Source of the DNA: Schizophyllum amplum
Taxonomy: Eukaryota; Basidiomycota; Agaricomycetes; Agaricales; Schizophyllaceae
Assembly: GCA_007026445.1 (NCBI GenBank)
Contig: VDMD01000006.1
Coordinates: forward strand, 62,001-126,000
Length of the DNA stretch: 64,000 nt
Direction of reading: 5' to 3'
Every line of letters begins with the position of its first letter. The first letter of the stretch is position 1. Made by a program: the position numbers and the translations under genes. Under the pieces are notes generated by a model, which had not been told where the DNA came from, ran no database searches, and saw nothing but the letters and a program-made list of their open reading frames with translations. This document shows positions 25,011 through 35,128 of the stretch, piece by piece.

Positions 25011-25090
25011 TAGGTCATGGTCGTATGAATGGTATTTCCTGTTCCCGTAAGTACAGTATCAGTGTCCGATGTTGCTTCGCAAGAAGCCAC

Positions 25091-25096
25091 AATAAA
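25091..25096 (+). terminator. AATAAA polyadenylation-type signal
   Basis: AATAAA lies 80 bp after the SART-1 stop codon, in the short convergent spacer. Fungal poly(A) signals are loose, so this is only suggestive. Confidence 0.35.
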
Positions 25097-25192
25097 GTGC
25101 TTTTCTCAGGTCGGACATCTGTCAGGTTGCTCTCTCCATCTTTCGTGTTAGTGAGTGGTGGCGGCAATGATCATAGACGGCAGTCACCAGTG

Positions 25193-27525
25193 CTACTGAT
25201 TTACCGGTGGAAATATGCGCATGCCACGCTCTATGTCGAGGGCCTCAACTTCCGCTCCTTCTTCCGCGTCTCCCCACATCCTCTTCTCCGCCGGTACCCG
25301 TAACGCGTCCAGCAGAGTATTTGCCGCATGCGGTGCGAAAGGTTGGAGACATATCCCGACCGTACGCAGGACGGTGACAGACACTACGTGCATCACGTAC
25401 GCGGTCTCTGACGAGGTGGTCTTCTGGAAAGGCGCGACATCACCGAAGACTTTGTTAAGCTGGAAAGTGTGAGTGACACTGATAGAGCCGATGGTGGTCG
25501 AGAGAAAGCCACTCTCGTAGAAGATATGATGAACACGTACCATCTTCAGCACTTCCGTGATGAGCGCAACCGCGTCGGTCACATCCATGGCAAGCAAACG
25601 TGCCTCAACCTGAGCAGGAAGGGCGCGGGTAATATCGACCAGTCCGCGCAACGGGTCGTCCGTAGAAAGAGCGCCGTAAATAGTAGCTGCGAAACAAGAG
25701 ACAATGAGCTACGTGTATACACATCCAGAAGATGAAGAGCAGCTGACCTAAGCTCTCTTTCGGCTCATGCGCCGCAACGCGGTCCATGACTTTTTTGGAA
25801 GTGAAGCGCAGGTAGAAGTTACCAAGCAGGGACTGTAGTTCCTTGGTGTGTTTGGTGAGCTGGACTTCGGACCAGTCTACAGGATATGTCAGTGAGAGAC
25901 CGTGCACCGTGAAAGATCAAATAAGTAGATTGCTGGGCGTTGTACTCACCAACATCATCACGGAACTTCCCGCCGACCTATGAAGCAAAAGGCTTCAGTA
26001 GACGAAGGATCTGATGTAAGAGAGTAGTCACCCTTGCGAGGTAGTATCGCACGCAGTCGACGCCATGACGTTCCATCGCATCGAATGGGTCAGCGACGTT
26101 ACCGAGCGATTTAGACATCTAGCGAGGTGCTCAATGAGCACGAGAAGACCGATGGACAGTGACGAGAAGTAGGCGAACCTTTCGCCCCTCCACAGTCCAA
26201 TGTCCGTGCGACAGCAGTCTACCCGGTAGCGGTAGGCCAAGCGCAATCAGGATAGCAGGAAGGTATAACGCGTGGAATCTAGGATAGTCAAGTCAGCTGA
26301 GAAGTGTGCGGTAGAAGGCGAACATACCGCAAGATATCCTTGCCAATGACCTGCAAATCCGCCGGCCAGCCACTCTTTACCACTGCATCCGCTCCGAAAG
26401 GACCCTCTATCGTTCCCTTGATACTATTCGCGGCAACAGAACCTGCGTGCTCCGCAAAAGGGTATCCAACACCAGTCAGGTATATCAGCAACGCGTCGAA
26501 CCACACGTATATTGTGTGTTCTCCATCCTCGGGTACGGGCACGCCCCAAGACAGACGCGAGCGGGGGCGCGAGACGCTCAGGTCCGCGAGTGGCGCGTTC
26601 TCCAGAAGTTCGACAATTTGTGTGTGTGCCTGTGGTGGGAAGATGCGAGTGGGTCCGGGACCTTCGTTCGACCCTGAGGCGTGTTCGATGTCGGTACCTT
26701 CAGCACTCCCTTTGTAGTGCATAAGGAGAGCATCCTGAAACGCCGAAAGCTTGAACATGTAGTTCTCCTCGCTCGCCCACTCGACGACATTCTTTGTCTC
26801 GGTGGAAATAGTGACGGTGTTGGATGATTCAGCGGGGTCGGGCACGCGCTCAACTTGAGCGTCTGTGTAGAAGCATTCGTCCGAGACAGAGTACCAGCCG
26901 GCATAAGCCGCCTTGTAAATCAAGCCCTGCGCATTGAGGCGGTTCTGAGAAATCAAAGTCAGATACAGTGAACGGACAGGAAGAGATCAACACGCACCCA
27001 CACGTCGATTACCGTGCGATGGTGCGTATCGTATGTCGTACGCATGAACTGTGTATGGCTGACATCCGCTGCTTCAGATAGTCTCTGTATTCAAGTATAG
27101 TGATTAGAGGCGGGCGGTTCTACCGGGACGGACGTGACGGACACACGCGAAACTGAGCACTCAGAGCATCGCAGAAGGCGAGGGGCTCTTCGCCACGCGC
27201 CTCTGCGGCACGCTGAATCTTGATGCCATGTTCGTCGGTCCCAGCGAGGAAGTGGGTTGGCACATGAGGACGCCGAAGTCGGCTGTAACGCGCAAAAATA
27301 TCGGCAATGACGAGGGAGTAAAGGTGTCCAATATGAGGGACTGAAGGCGCACAGCCAGCATGTCAGAGATATTGCCAGATTTCATGATTCGTTGTACTCA
27401 CCGGCGTTCGGATAGAAGATTGGTGTTGTGATATAAGTGGGCTTGTTCGACGCGGACTGGAAGAGCGCGCGCGACCAGAGACGCGAAAGAGGATTTGTTC
27501 TTCTTCGTGTACAGCGTTGCAGCAT
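25193..27525 (-). CDS. MSM1: methionyl-tRNA synthetase, probably mitochondrial
   Basis: Charges tRNA-Met with methionine. Ten exons (27402-27525, 27147-27340, 26998-27084, 26328-26944, 26179-26278, 26118-26032, 25977-25950, 25876-25748, 25686-25541, 25459-25193) give 592 aa. The Arg-rich, acid-poor N-terminus (MLQRCTRRRTNPLSRLWSRA) looks like a mitochondrial presequence. The class I core follows: [20 protein letters not shown] contains the HIGH motif, AGTDEHGIKIQRAAEARGEE follows, and the second signature is EGRKMSKSLGNVADPFDAME, split by an intron exactly before MSKS. The C-terminal anticodon-binding helices include LNKVFGDVAPFQK. The compact length without a C-terminal extension fits the organellar/bacterial type rather than cytosolic MetRS. 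Confidence 0.95.
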
Positions 27526-28841
27526 CTTCTCGCTTCAGTATACTGGTCAGTTCAGTACGGAGGAGTGTGCTCGCAAAGAGATTCAGCGGGCCGATTGCAC
27601 ACGCTTGGAAGGAGTACTATAGGTTGAAGCCTGTGGGGAGGCAGAACTGCCGCCTACGGATTTGAGTTTGGCCGTGTTTGTCAAAAGCTTCTCCCCGCCA
27701 AGGTATTGAAGGGGTACATTTTCTCGTGGCACGAATTTCCTGGCACCCAGCGAAGTGCCGAATCATGTTCTTGGCGACATTTTCTTGGATTCTATCGGGC
27801 GAAATTTTCTGAATCGCGCGAGAAGCTTCGGTGCATGTTGACCGGCCCAACTATTGGAGGGTAGATTTTCATCCAGACCATATCGCGAGAATTTGCCCGA
27901 TACGATCATGCAAAATGTCCTCAGACGCGTGAATCCGAAAACCGTTCGCCGATCCGTGGCGTGTGTAATATTTGCATGTACCTTTACTGAAATCAGGGCC
28001 AAAACACGCACAATCGTGACGCGATGGTGATTTCGACGCGTTCCGTCACGCGTCTGTCACACCCCCCTCGGTCGCGCATTCGGTCGACTGTCGTCCTGCA
28101 GCGACCATGGCGCGCTCTTGACGCGCTCCAAAGACATTTTGGACATCGCTTAATGGTCTGTATGTGCTGGATCTATCTCCCAGAGCCTGCGGGAGCTCTC
28201 CACCTACATATATGATGATACCCCAGGTGCAGACATTGTAGGACCCTTTCTCTTGAACCAGCACACTTATCGCGCCGTCCTAGATTCAACATATAGTTCT
28301 CCTATCACCTCTGCACTTCAGCGTCATTTATGGTGTCCTTCTGAATATTCTATATCCTCATTGATCTGGAGTTCGGGTGTCAGAAAGAGTCTTTGTGGTA
28401 TATCCTGTGACTTAAAGCAGCCAGAGACTTCATACTTCGTACTTTGCTCCTAGGGCCCTATCCATATACATCTACGCACTACTCTGGACGGCCTGCCTCA
28501 GCGATGGGTGGCTACTAACAGTGTCAACTCGGCTTCAAGAATTTGGTGGCTGTGCTATTAGTCAGCCGCCGATCACCTTCGGGCAGTTCTGCCTCCCCAT
28601 CAATGAAGGGGACGAGTGAACTTGACATGAACGCGATGATTCGTCGCGATCGAGCAGCTTGACAGTCGGACCGATCATCCGACTTTCCGCGCCCGGTATG
28701 TTCGTTTTGCGGCCAGTCTGCGACTCACGTCCATTTTCATCAAGCTCCGCGTGCACCATTACCACGGCAAACAAAAATTACGTCCCTTGATGTGACTCTC
28801 TTTGGTTCCCTCCTATGTCCAAAGAATGAGATCTTGAGATA
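27526..28841. other. gene-poor spacer with an 18-bp inverted repeat pair
   Basis: No supported coding region was found. An 18-bp perfect inverted repeat (TGGGGAGGCAGAACTGCC) occurs at 27634-27651 and, inverted, at 28582-28599, bracketing 966 bp without a recognisable transposase. No target-site duplication was found beside it. Confidence 0.5.
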
Positions 28842-29233
28842 CTGTAGCATTTCGACCGTAGGTTCACCGGGTGTGACCTGTGACAAGTTCAGCCGGGATG
28901 TTCATGAGTTCAGCCAACCGCTAGAGGTGTGACAAGGACCAGATAGGTTCACAGACTTTTTGCAAGTTCATTGACTTAAAAGGGTTTTTATTGTATTTGG
29001 CAGTAAGCTAAGGTTTGTACAGGTCAGATACATAGCAAACAACCTCTTAGCAGACAGATAGGGTCGGCTTTGAAGGCTCAAGAAAAATTAACGCAAAAAT
29101 CAATGGTAAATTTAATATTTCAATGGCCTGTCGCGTTGTTCGCGGCGGTGCATGACTTGTGACCGAAGTCGGTTAGGTTCAGTTCAAGGGCGGTCGTGAC
29201 GTGTGACATGAACCTACGGTCGAAATGCTACAG
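28842..29233. mobile_element. 392-bp MITE with TA target site (Tc1/mariner-like non-autonomous element)
   Basis: The ends are near-perfect inverted repeats of about 25 bp: the left end begins CTGTAGCATTTCGACCGTAG and the right end is its complement, finishing GGTCGAAATGCTACAG. Both ends abut TA (28840-28841 and 29234-29235), as expected for a TA target-site duplication. Sub-terminal GTGTGAC/GTTCA motifs recur inside. The core is AT-richer than its surroundings and has no ORF of note, so the element would need a transposase in trans. Superfamily is inferred only from the TA target and size. Confidence 0.82.
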
Positions 29234-29401
29234 TACTAGATACAAAAGAACCGGATGCCCTCTTAGGGTGTTTGCCAAAGTTTGCAAGCTGTAGTCATAC
29301 TAGTATCCGGCGCGACTTCAGGCGACGAATGGAACTCCTGTCATAGGCCTGTCGTATGACTCCGCCCTTGTCTCCCCAGCTGGCGTGTCCCACAAAGATG
29401 A

Positions 29402-30127
29402 TCATCGAATGTTTTCCGGCGAGAAGAGCTCAACCTGCCAGCCGCTGCGCGAGTTGTCGGGAATATCATAGCCGTCTCCGTCGATCTGCGGTCTCAGCCG
29501 TCAGCAACAATACTGTAGAAGGGCATGGAGTCCCTAGCGGAGGTGGGATGGCAGGGCAGAGGTGGAAAATAGCAGCGGACTGAACGATGAGAGAGCGGGC
29601 AAGGGCGGCATGACTTTGGCTAGGCCATCCGAGTAACGAGATCGAGCTGTAGCGCGGCATGAAGGATCAGCCGCCGAAGGAAAGGCGGGGGAAGTCGTGC
29701 ATCGTACCGAGTGACTGCAGCTTATTCTCCAGAGCCAGGGAACACACGCACCACGTCAAAATATTGAAGCATGGAGATCACGACCCCCGTAATCCAAGCG
29801 TTCGTGTTGGGTAGACGGGCCTGAACGCGCTCATTCTGAATTGCCGCGAGCCGTGACGAGCGATGGGCGTCGATTAGGTGGCCAGGCGAACGTCACGAGA
29901 AGACGGCGACCGAAAGCAGAACAAGAAGGACAATTTTGGCGTCGTTAAGGACGAGAGCAACAGCGGCTAACGTACCATAAGTAGGTTGCGGACCTGTTGT
30001 ATTCGCGTCAGCTGGCGTCCAGGAAAGCACACGAGTTGCTGCGTACTCTGTCAGCCCATGAGGTATGAGCGACGGGGCGAACGGGCAGGGCGACGCCAGT
30101 GGCGTGGCGGGGAGCGGCGCGACCCAT
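29402..30127 (-). CDS. mini-gene family member A, unknown 88-aa protein
   Basis: Not a protein I recognise. Four exons, all phase 0: 30047-30127, 29976-29993 (18 nt), 29752-29835 (84 nt) and 29402-29485. Exon 2 encodes VRNLLM, exon 3 begins NERVQARLPNTNAWITGVVI, and the last exon ends SGWQVELFSPENIR. The strand pattern (xVxxRLPNTxxWxxGVV ... GYxI ... WQVELFSPExIR) suggests a small SH3/Tudor-like barrel, which is inference only. Members B and C downstream share the exact 18-nt and 84-nt exon sizes and the sequence, so the model is supported by internal paralogy. The N-terminal 27 aa (MGRAAPRHATGVALPVRP...) is the least certain part. The MITE lies 170 bp beyond its 3' end. Confidence 0.65.
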
Positions 30128-30768
30128 TGGAAGCAGTGGATCGAAATAGATCACGGCAGCAATGGACGCGATGGTGTTGAGGTAGAAGCAAGAGGCAAGA
30201 GTGGGGTTCTGTAAGATGGGATTTTACATGCGGCTGCACCGGTCTCAAAAAAGAGAGCAAGAAAAGAAGCGTGACTTGCCACACATTCACGCCGCGGCTA
30301 CCTGCGCGTGATGCATTCACTGCTTTCGAAGGGCTCGGAAGGAGTACAAAAAAATCCCTCGCGAGGGAGTGACTGGCTCGTCTATGTATGCAGACAGGCA
30401 AACGAACCAGATCTCATCAGGCGCTACACATGAGAACCTGATAATGGTCGATGAGGATGTGCAAACGCCAACGGACAAAGTCAGCGCCAGAGTGTCCAGG
30501 CCCTGCCAGTGTCTCCGTCGATACGTCGTCCTCATGGACGATATCCGCGCTTGTTGAGCAGGTGGGCATGCCGTGACTGGATGCTTTTGTCGCCACTGCG
30601 GAGAGCAGCGAGAACGTCAGTAGAGGCGCGGCACGAGGATGGTGCGGCAGCAAGTAAGCATCGCCATGGTTAATTCTGACCCGGGAGCGCGATGGCACTG
30701 CCGCAAACCGGCAGACTGCATCTAAGAGCGAGCAGTCAGCGACATAAAGTATGGTCACGTCCGCGTAC

Positions 30769-31253
30769 CTACGGGTCGGACGCTGACCGGACATTGCATG
30801 TACCGATATGGACGGCAGAAGTTTGAGTGTGTTGATAGGCGCCTAAATCAGATCCCAGGCGACTGATGTACCGGGCGCTGGCGCTCAGTCCGACACCCTG
30901 AGCTAGCTGGCGCAGTCTGTATGCTTTCTGCCGACGACAAATTGCCAGGCCAGAAGATGGTACGTGGGCGCGCAAAGAAGTCGGCGGTTATACGCACGCT
31001 TTCAACAAACTTGAGGGCGGGGACCACGATGCCAAAAATGCGTTCGTTCGTGCCGCGAAGACGAACCTGCACACGCTCGTCCTGTTTGTCCAAGGAAGGT
31101 GTTGTCCCGGTCGCGACGTGGGCGGCGAGGCAAGCGCAATTCCGTGAAGCCGTAGTCAGCGCTTTATGAGCGCGCATGCACCCATACTATGCAGCGTACC
31201 TTAAGCAAGCCGTGGACCTGTATGTCGTCAGCTTGGGATTTCGCGATGAGCAT
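30769..31253 (-). CDS. mini-gene family member B, diverged or decaying copy
   Basis: An 18-nt exon (31200-31217, VHGLLK) and an 84-nt exon (30998-31081, starting DERVQVRLRGTNERIFGIVV) match the sizes and sequence of members A and C, with consensus donors and acceptors. An ATG at 31253 is in frame with the 18-nt exon if that acceptor is not used. The terminal exon is uncertain: the best acceptor (30928) leads to KAYRLRQLAQGVGLSASARY and a stop at 30769, which does not resemble the WQVELF terminus of A and C. It may be a diverged functional copy or a pseudogene. Confidence 0.4.
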
Positions 31254-32501
31254 CGGACACGCACCCTCTCGCTTCAGGGAGCATTGATGTCGCAGCGGCC
31301 GGGCTGGGCAGCCACAGAAGCGTGATACTCACCTGGCCCGGTGCAAGTGATATTGACCAGATGCGGATGGGAACGATGTGTTGGTGCGCGATGCGATGTC
31401 AAGATGGACGGAAGGGCATGCAGAACACCGGGACAGGAGCCGCAAGAGGGCCTTTACGTCTATGCGGGCGAGAACCACTCCGCTGCATAGCGTTCCGTCA
31501 AGAGCTACCTGTGAGGCAAGCGCACTTCCGTCAGCACTCATAAAGCAGAGCAGAAGGCCGGATAAGAGGCCGCGCAGCACTTGCCTACAGACAATGCGCC
31601 AGCCTGTAGGCGCGCAAACTCTATCATAGATGCAGACAGCAACATCCCACGCGATGGACATGAGTAGGACACTGACGCCCAACTTACCCAGCCATGCGCC
31701 AACCGCTTCTGTGAACTGGCAGCTGATGCGCCGAGCGCGCAAGAAGAGACACCAGTGGTCCTCTCGGAGGTTTGGGTATTCATCAGAACATAGTCGCGAC
31801 CTTCTCCTTTGTTTGACTGAAAGATATCATTCGGCATTTCTGGCGGCCTATCATGGACCAGAGGAGAGGCGCTGAACGTGAAGGTACATGGCTGTTCGAA
31901 GTTGAAGTAGCCACGCATGCGCAGGTGCCGTGACGGCTCGTGACTCGGGAGAAATCAAGTTCAAGTTGTTCCCGGTGATGGCCGAAATGGACCCACAACG
32001 TATTGCGTCTATTTGGCGTCTGTACCGCTTGACTCGCCGCAGCTTCGAGCTTGGAGGCCTCCTTTCTGGGTCACTTCAGCTGAGTTTAACTGACCGCCAC
32101 CCCACCCCCCCTCCCCCCCGTAATGTGGTTTAGCGACGCACAGCGCCACGTCTTCATCTCAACTTTGGCGCCTGATGTTTCCGCGACACGAGCCTAGTAC
32201 GCTTCACTACCAACCGCAGAGCTTTGACTCGAGAGGTCAGTAGGTTCGGAGAGTACGATAGTACCGAAGGATATCCGCGCTGGACTCGGCACTAGCCTAG
32301 CACCGGCAAGTGCGCCACTTGCGTTGGCCTTTAAGTGTCAGTCCCCGATTGCAGATAAACATTGGCGCAAGCGGGGTCATGAATGCATAGATACAGTATG
32401 CCACTGCTTATAGCCAGTCATTAGGTCGTGGATGCATGGATGCGATCACTCGCGTCGACGCTTGAAATCTCCGATCTGCGTATGATCTTACAAGCATTCC
32501 G
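31254..32501. other. spacer with a possible decayed family member
   Basis: On the minus strand around 31340-31430 there is a weak relic of the 84-nt exon (…SRTNTSFPSASGQYHL…) with a 9-nt deletion relative to member A. A segment near 31505-31560 resembles one near 31110-31165 (shared GAGGCAAGCGCA and TTCCGT blocks). No intact gene was found. Confidence 0.3.
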
Positions 32502-33127
32502 TCACCCCCGTCTTGAAGGCGGATGAGCAAGGTCATGCGACTGGCCTTGCTCAGCCACAGCTCGAACATACTCAGGCGAGGCCGGGAAGAGCTCGACCTG
32601 CCATCCGCGACTGGAGCTGTATTGTATCTGGTATCCGTCGCTTTGAATCTGCATGCGCGTCAGCTTCGAGACTCAAGACGAAAGGTCCGTGCGCTTGATG
32701 GGCGCTTGTGGTGGGTCTCGCATGGCCACTCACCAAATCGAAGTATTGAAGCACCGATATGACAACGCCTACGACCCAGACGTTGGAATTAGGCAGGCGC
32801 ACATTCACGCGTTCGTCCTGATTGTAAGAGTGCATGAATTAGTCGATATCTCAACACAATAGAGTGTAGAGCTTCAATGCGGTTCAAGGGATTCGGGAAC
32901 AAGAGGGGGAGGAAGGAGTGTCACTCCGCGATAGAAGAAGGAAAGGCAAGAGCCGTACCACGAATAATTCACGGATCTAGAACGAGCGCTGTTAGCTAGC
33001 AATAAGCAGACAGACGCGAAGAGAAAACATTCACCCTGCTGCTTAATGCTATCGACGACCGCACAACTGCGCGCCGATTGTCTCCCTGCGCGTGATGGTC
33101 CTGCTGGTGCAGATAGGTCGGAGGCAT
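32502..33127 (-). CDS. mini-gene family member C, unknown 113-aa protein
   Basis: Four phase-0 exons: 33035-33127, 32959-32976 (18 nt, IRELFV), 32734-32817 (84 nt, starting DERVNVRLPNSNVWVVGVVI) and 32502-32648, which encodes IQSDGYQIQYSSSRGWQVEL and then continues past ELFPASPEYVRA. Reading frame, splice sites and exon sizes parallel member A, and this is the cleanest copy. A TATAAA on the minus strand (33247-33252) lies 120 bp upstream of the start. The first exon (MPPTYLHQQDHHAQGDNRRA...) is polar and unlike that of A. No function can be named; an SH3/Tudor-like fold is speculative. Confidence 0.68.
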
Positions 33128-33246
33128 GGTGCGTTTTCGAAAATCGAACAGACAATGAAAATTAAATCGGAGAAAGGCAAAGGGCACAGCAAAGAGGGGA
33201 AATCAGGATTAATAGCAATGGGCAGATGAGTTGACTCGGATATAGC

Positions 33247-33252
33247 TTTATA
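33247..33252 (-). promoter_or_regulatory. TATAAA upstream of mini-gene C
   Basis: A perfect TATAAA on the minus strand, 120 bp before the start codon of member C. Assigned by position. Confidence 0.45.
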
Positions 33253-35128
33253 CCGCAGTCCTTCCACTCGTCGGGCTTGCCTCATTTCTTGAAGGCTGTA
33301 CTGTCACTGTTCTCGTCAGATGCTGACCTTCATCGGCCTGTGATCAATCGTGTCCGTCTGAGCCGCCACGGGCATTATACAGTGCACCCACCTTCACCCC
33401 TATAGTGGGCAACGTGAAAATTGACGTTGTCTGTATTGATTCGGTGCTACCAGGTAGTCCCTTCAGCTAGAAGCGCACACAGGCCGTTGCTCATCTACTT
33501 ACCAAGCGAAATATCAACCGTCAGTAGACGTTCCGGGACCGTCTGGCTGAAAGCGAGGAGAAAACAAAGTTTAGCACAAGCCTTCACGAGGTGGCAAACG
33601 AGGTGGATGTCCGGTATCAGGACGAAGGCCTGGATCTGATGCATTTGCATCGAGACTGCACTCACAACACTGCGCTCGTTGCTTACATCTAGTGCTGTGG
33701 TGAAGCACCGTCCTTCCGGCTGAGAAGATGACTGCTCAATCAAGAGTTTGCTGCGGTGACCACAGCAATTGTGGCACACTCATCAGACGCGAGGAAGCAG
33801 CGAGGAGGACCTGAAAAAAGGAGGACAAGTAGTATCAATGGCAGAGCTGTGATTCATATGAGTCTGATTGGCGCCCGAAAACATACGGCTGATCGTGCGG
33901 ATGAGTCGCTCCTATACGGAAAATCACAGTGGGTTTGTACAGCATGTTAGTGCAGAACGAAGGGATGATGATTATGAAGGGATGCGAGAGGATGAAAGAG
34001 GGTGCTTATCGAAGTGACAAACGAAGGAACCGCGGGTCAAGGGGAAAGATCCGCGAATGCACTAAAGAAGGTCCCTGCTTTGCACTCACGTTCATCTCCG
34101 CCCACAGTGCTCGATACAGGAATCTGGCTCTGCAGACATATGTGCGCCGTGTTGCCACTGGAACCCAGGTATCAAGAAGAGGAAGAACAATCCCATGGCC
34201 ATAAATAATCGTGGGATTGGTACACTGAAGGCCGGCTTTAGCATGCAGATGGCGAGTTTCTGGGTACCGTCGGGACAAAACTCCCCGCACTTGCAACGGC
34301 GGGAGCGCCATTAGAGCTCACTGGGGGAGATACCTGCTGGCGGGGCCGCTGTCTTGCGAGGTCGACAAGTTCTTCAACATGACCGTCTCTACCGGGTCTG
34401 CGAGTCGCCTCGTGTCGGTTTTGGCGAGATATTCACTAATTGACCACATGACTCCTAGGGCTGCAATTCAGTCTACATCGGAGTGTCCTGTTCGAGCTTC
34501 AACCGACCTCGCCGGGGTTGCGAAGTTGGCGGTCCCTGATCATCAGGCCTCTATTTGTTCTCTTCGATGCCACCTAGAGGCCTTCGGTGTTCGCCCGACT
34601 GTAGTGCATTAGCGGAGCACTGAGACGCTCCCTGAGGGGGAGAAACATCAGGCTCTCGCCGTCATTCAACTGCCGGAATCCCGCTAACCCTGTGGACGAA
34701 ACATTTAGATTTCAAAGGCCGTCAGAGCACAGCGGCCAACACATCACCTCATGCACAGAGCGCGAAAGAGGCGCAGCTTCCTTGAGGCATTCCGTGACGT
34801 TATAGCGAACGAAACAGAGACACCATTCGAATCAGAGATTCAAACCCTGTCTCGGTGCTTGGAGAACACGGCCAGTGTCATGTCAGTGTAGGCACGCGGA
34901 GAGTTGCATAGTATTGTCCAGAAATCAACGCTCAATGGTGTTTCGTTCGACTGTGTTCAAAGCAAAGAAACGGAGCTCGGCCCGAAAGCAACAGACTGAT
35001 GGTCAAACAAGGAACAATAACGCGTGCCGTCGATCTTGACGCGACGCGTTCATTCTTCTCGACGTGACGCGGCGTGCTTGCCAGTTTGACTGCGTCTCTC
35101 GCCTACTTGGTCACAGAATAGTCTCACC
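33253..35128. other. 1.9-kb gene-poor spacer
   Basis: No confirmed gene was found. Possible relics: a degenerate family-like stretch on the minus strand near 33600-33700, and a 47-codon plus-strand ORF at 34751-34894 (MHRARKRRSFLEAFRDVIAN...) that reads like coding sequence but has no partner exons I can identify. Confidence 0.4.

Noticed and set aside
31329..31742. 137-codon minus-strand ORF in the mini-gene cluster
   Set aside because: Only a short stretch faintly resembles the 84-nt exon; the frame has no matching splice sites. Kept as a possible relic, not a gene.
34751..34894. 47-codon plus-strand ORF reading MHRARKRRSFLEAFRDVIAN...
   Set aside because: Composition looks protein-like, but it is short, has no identifiable partner exons and no homology I recognise.
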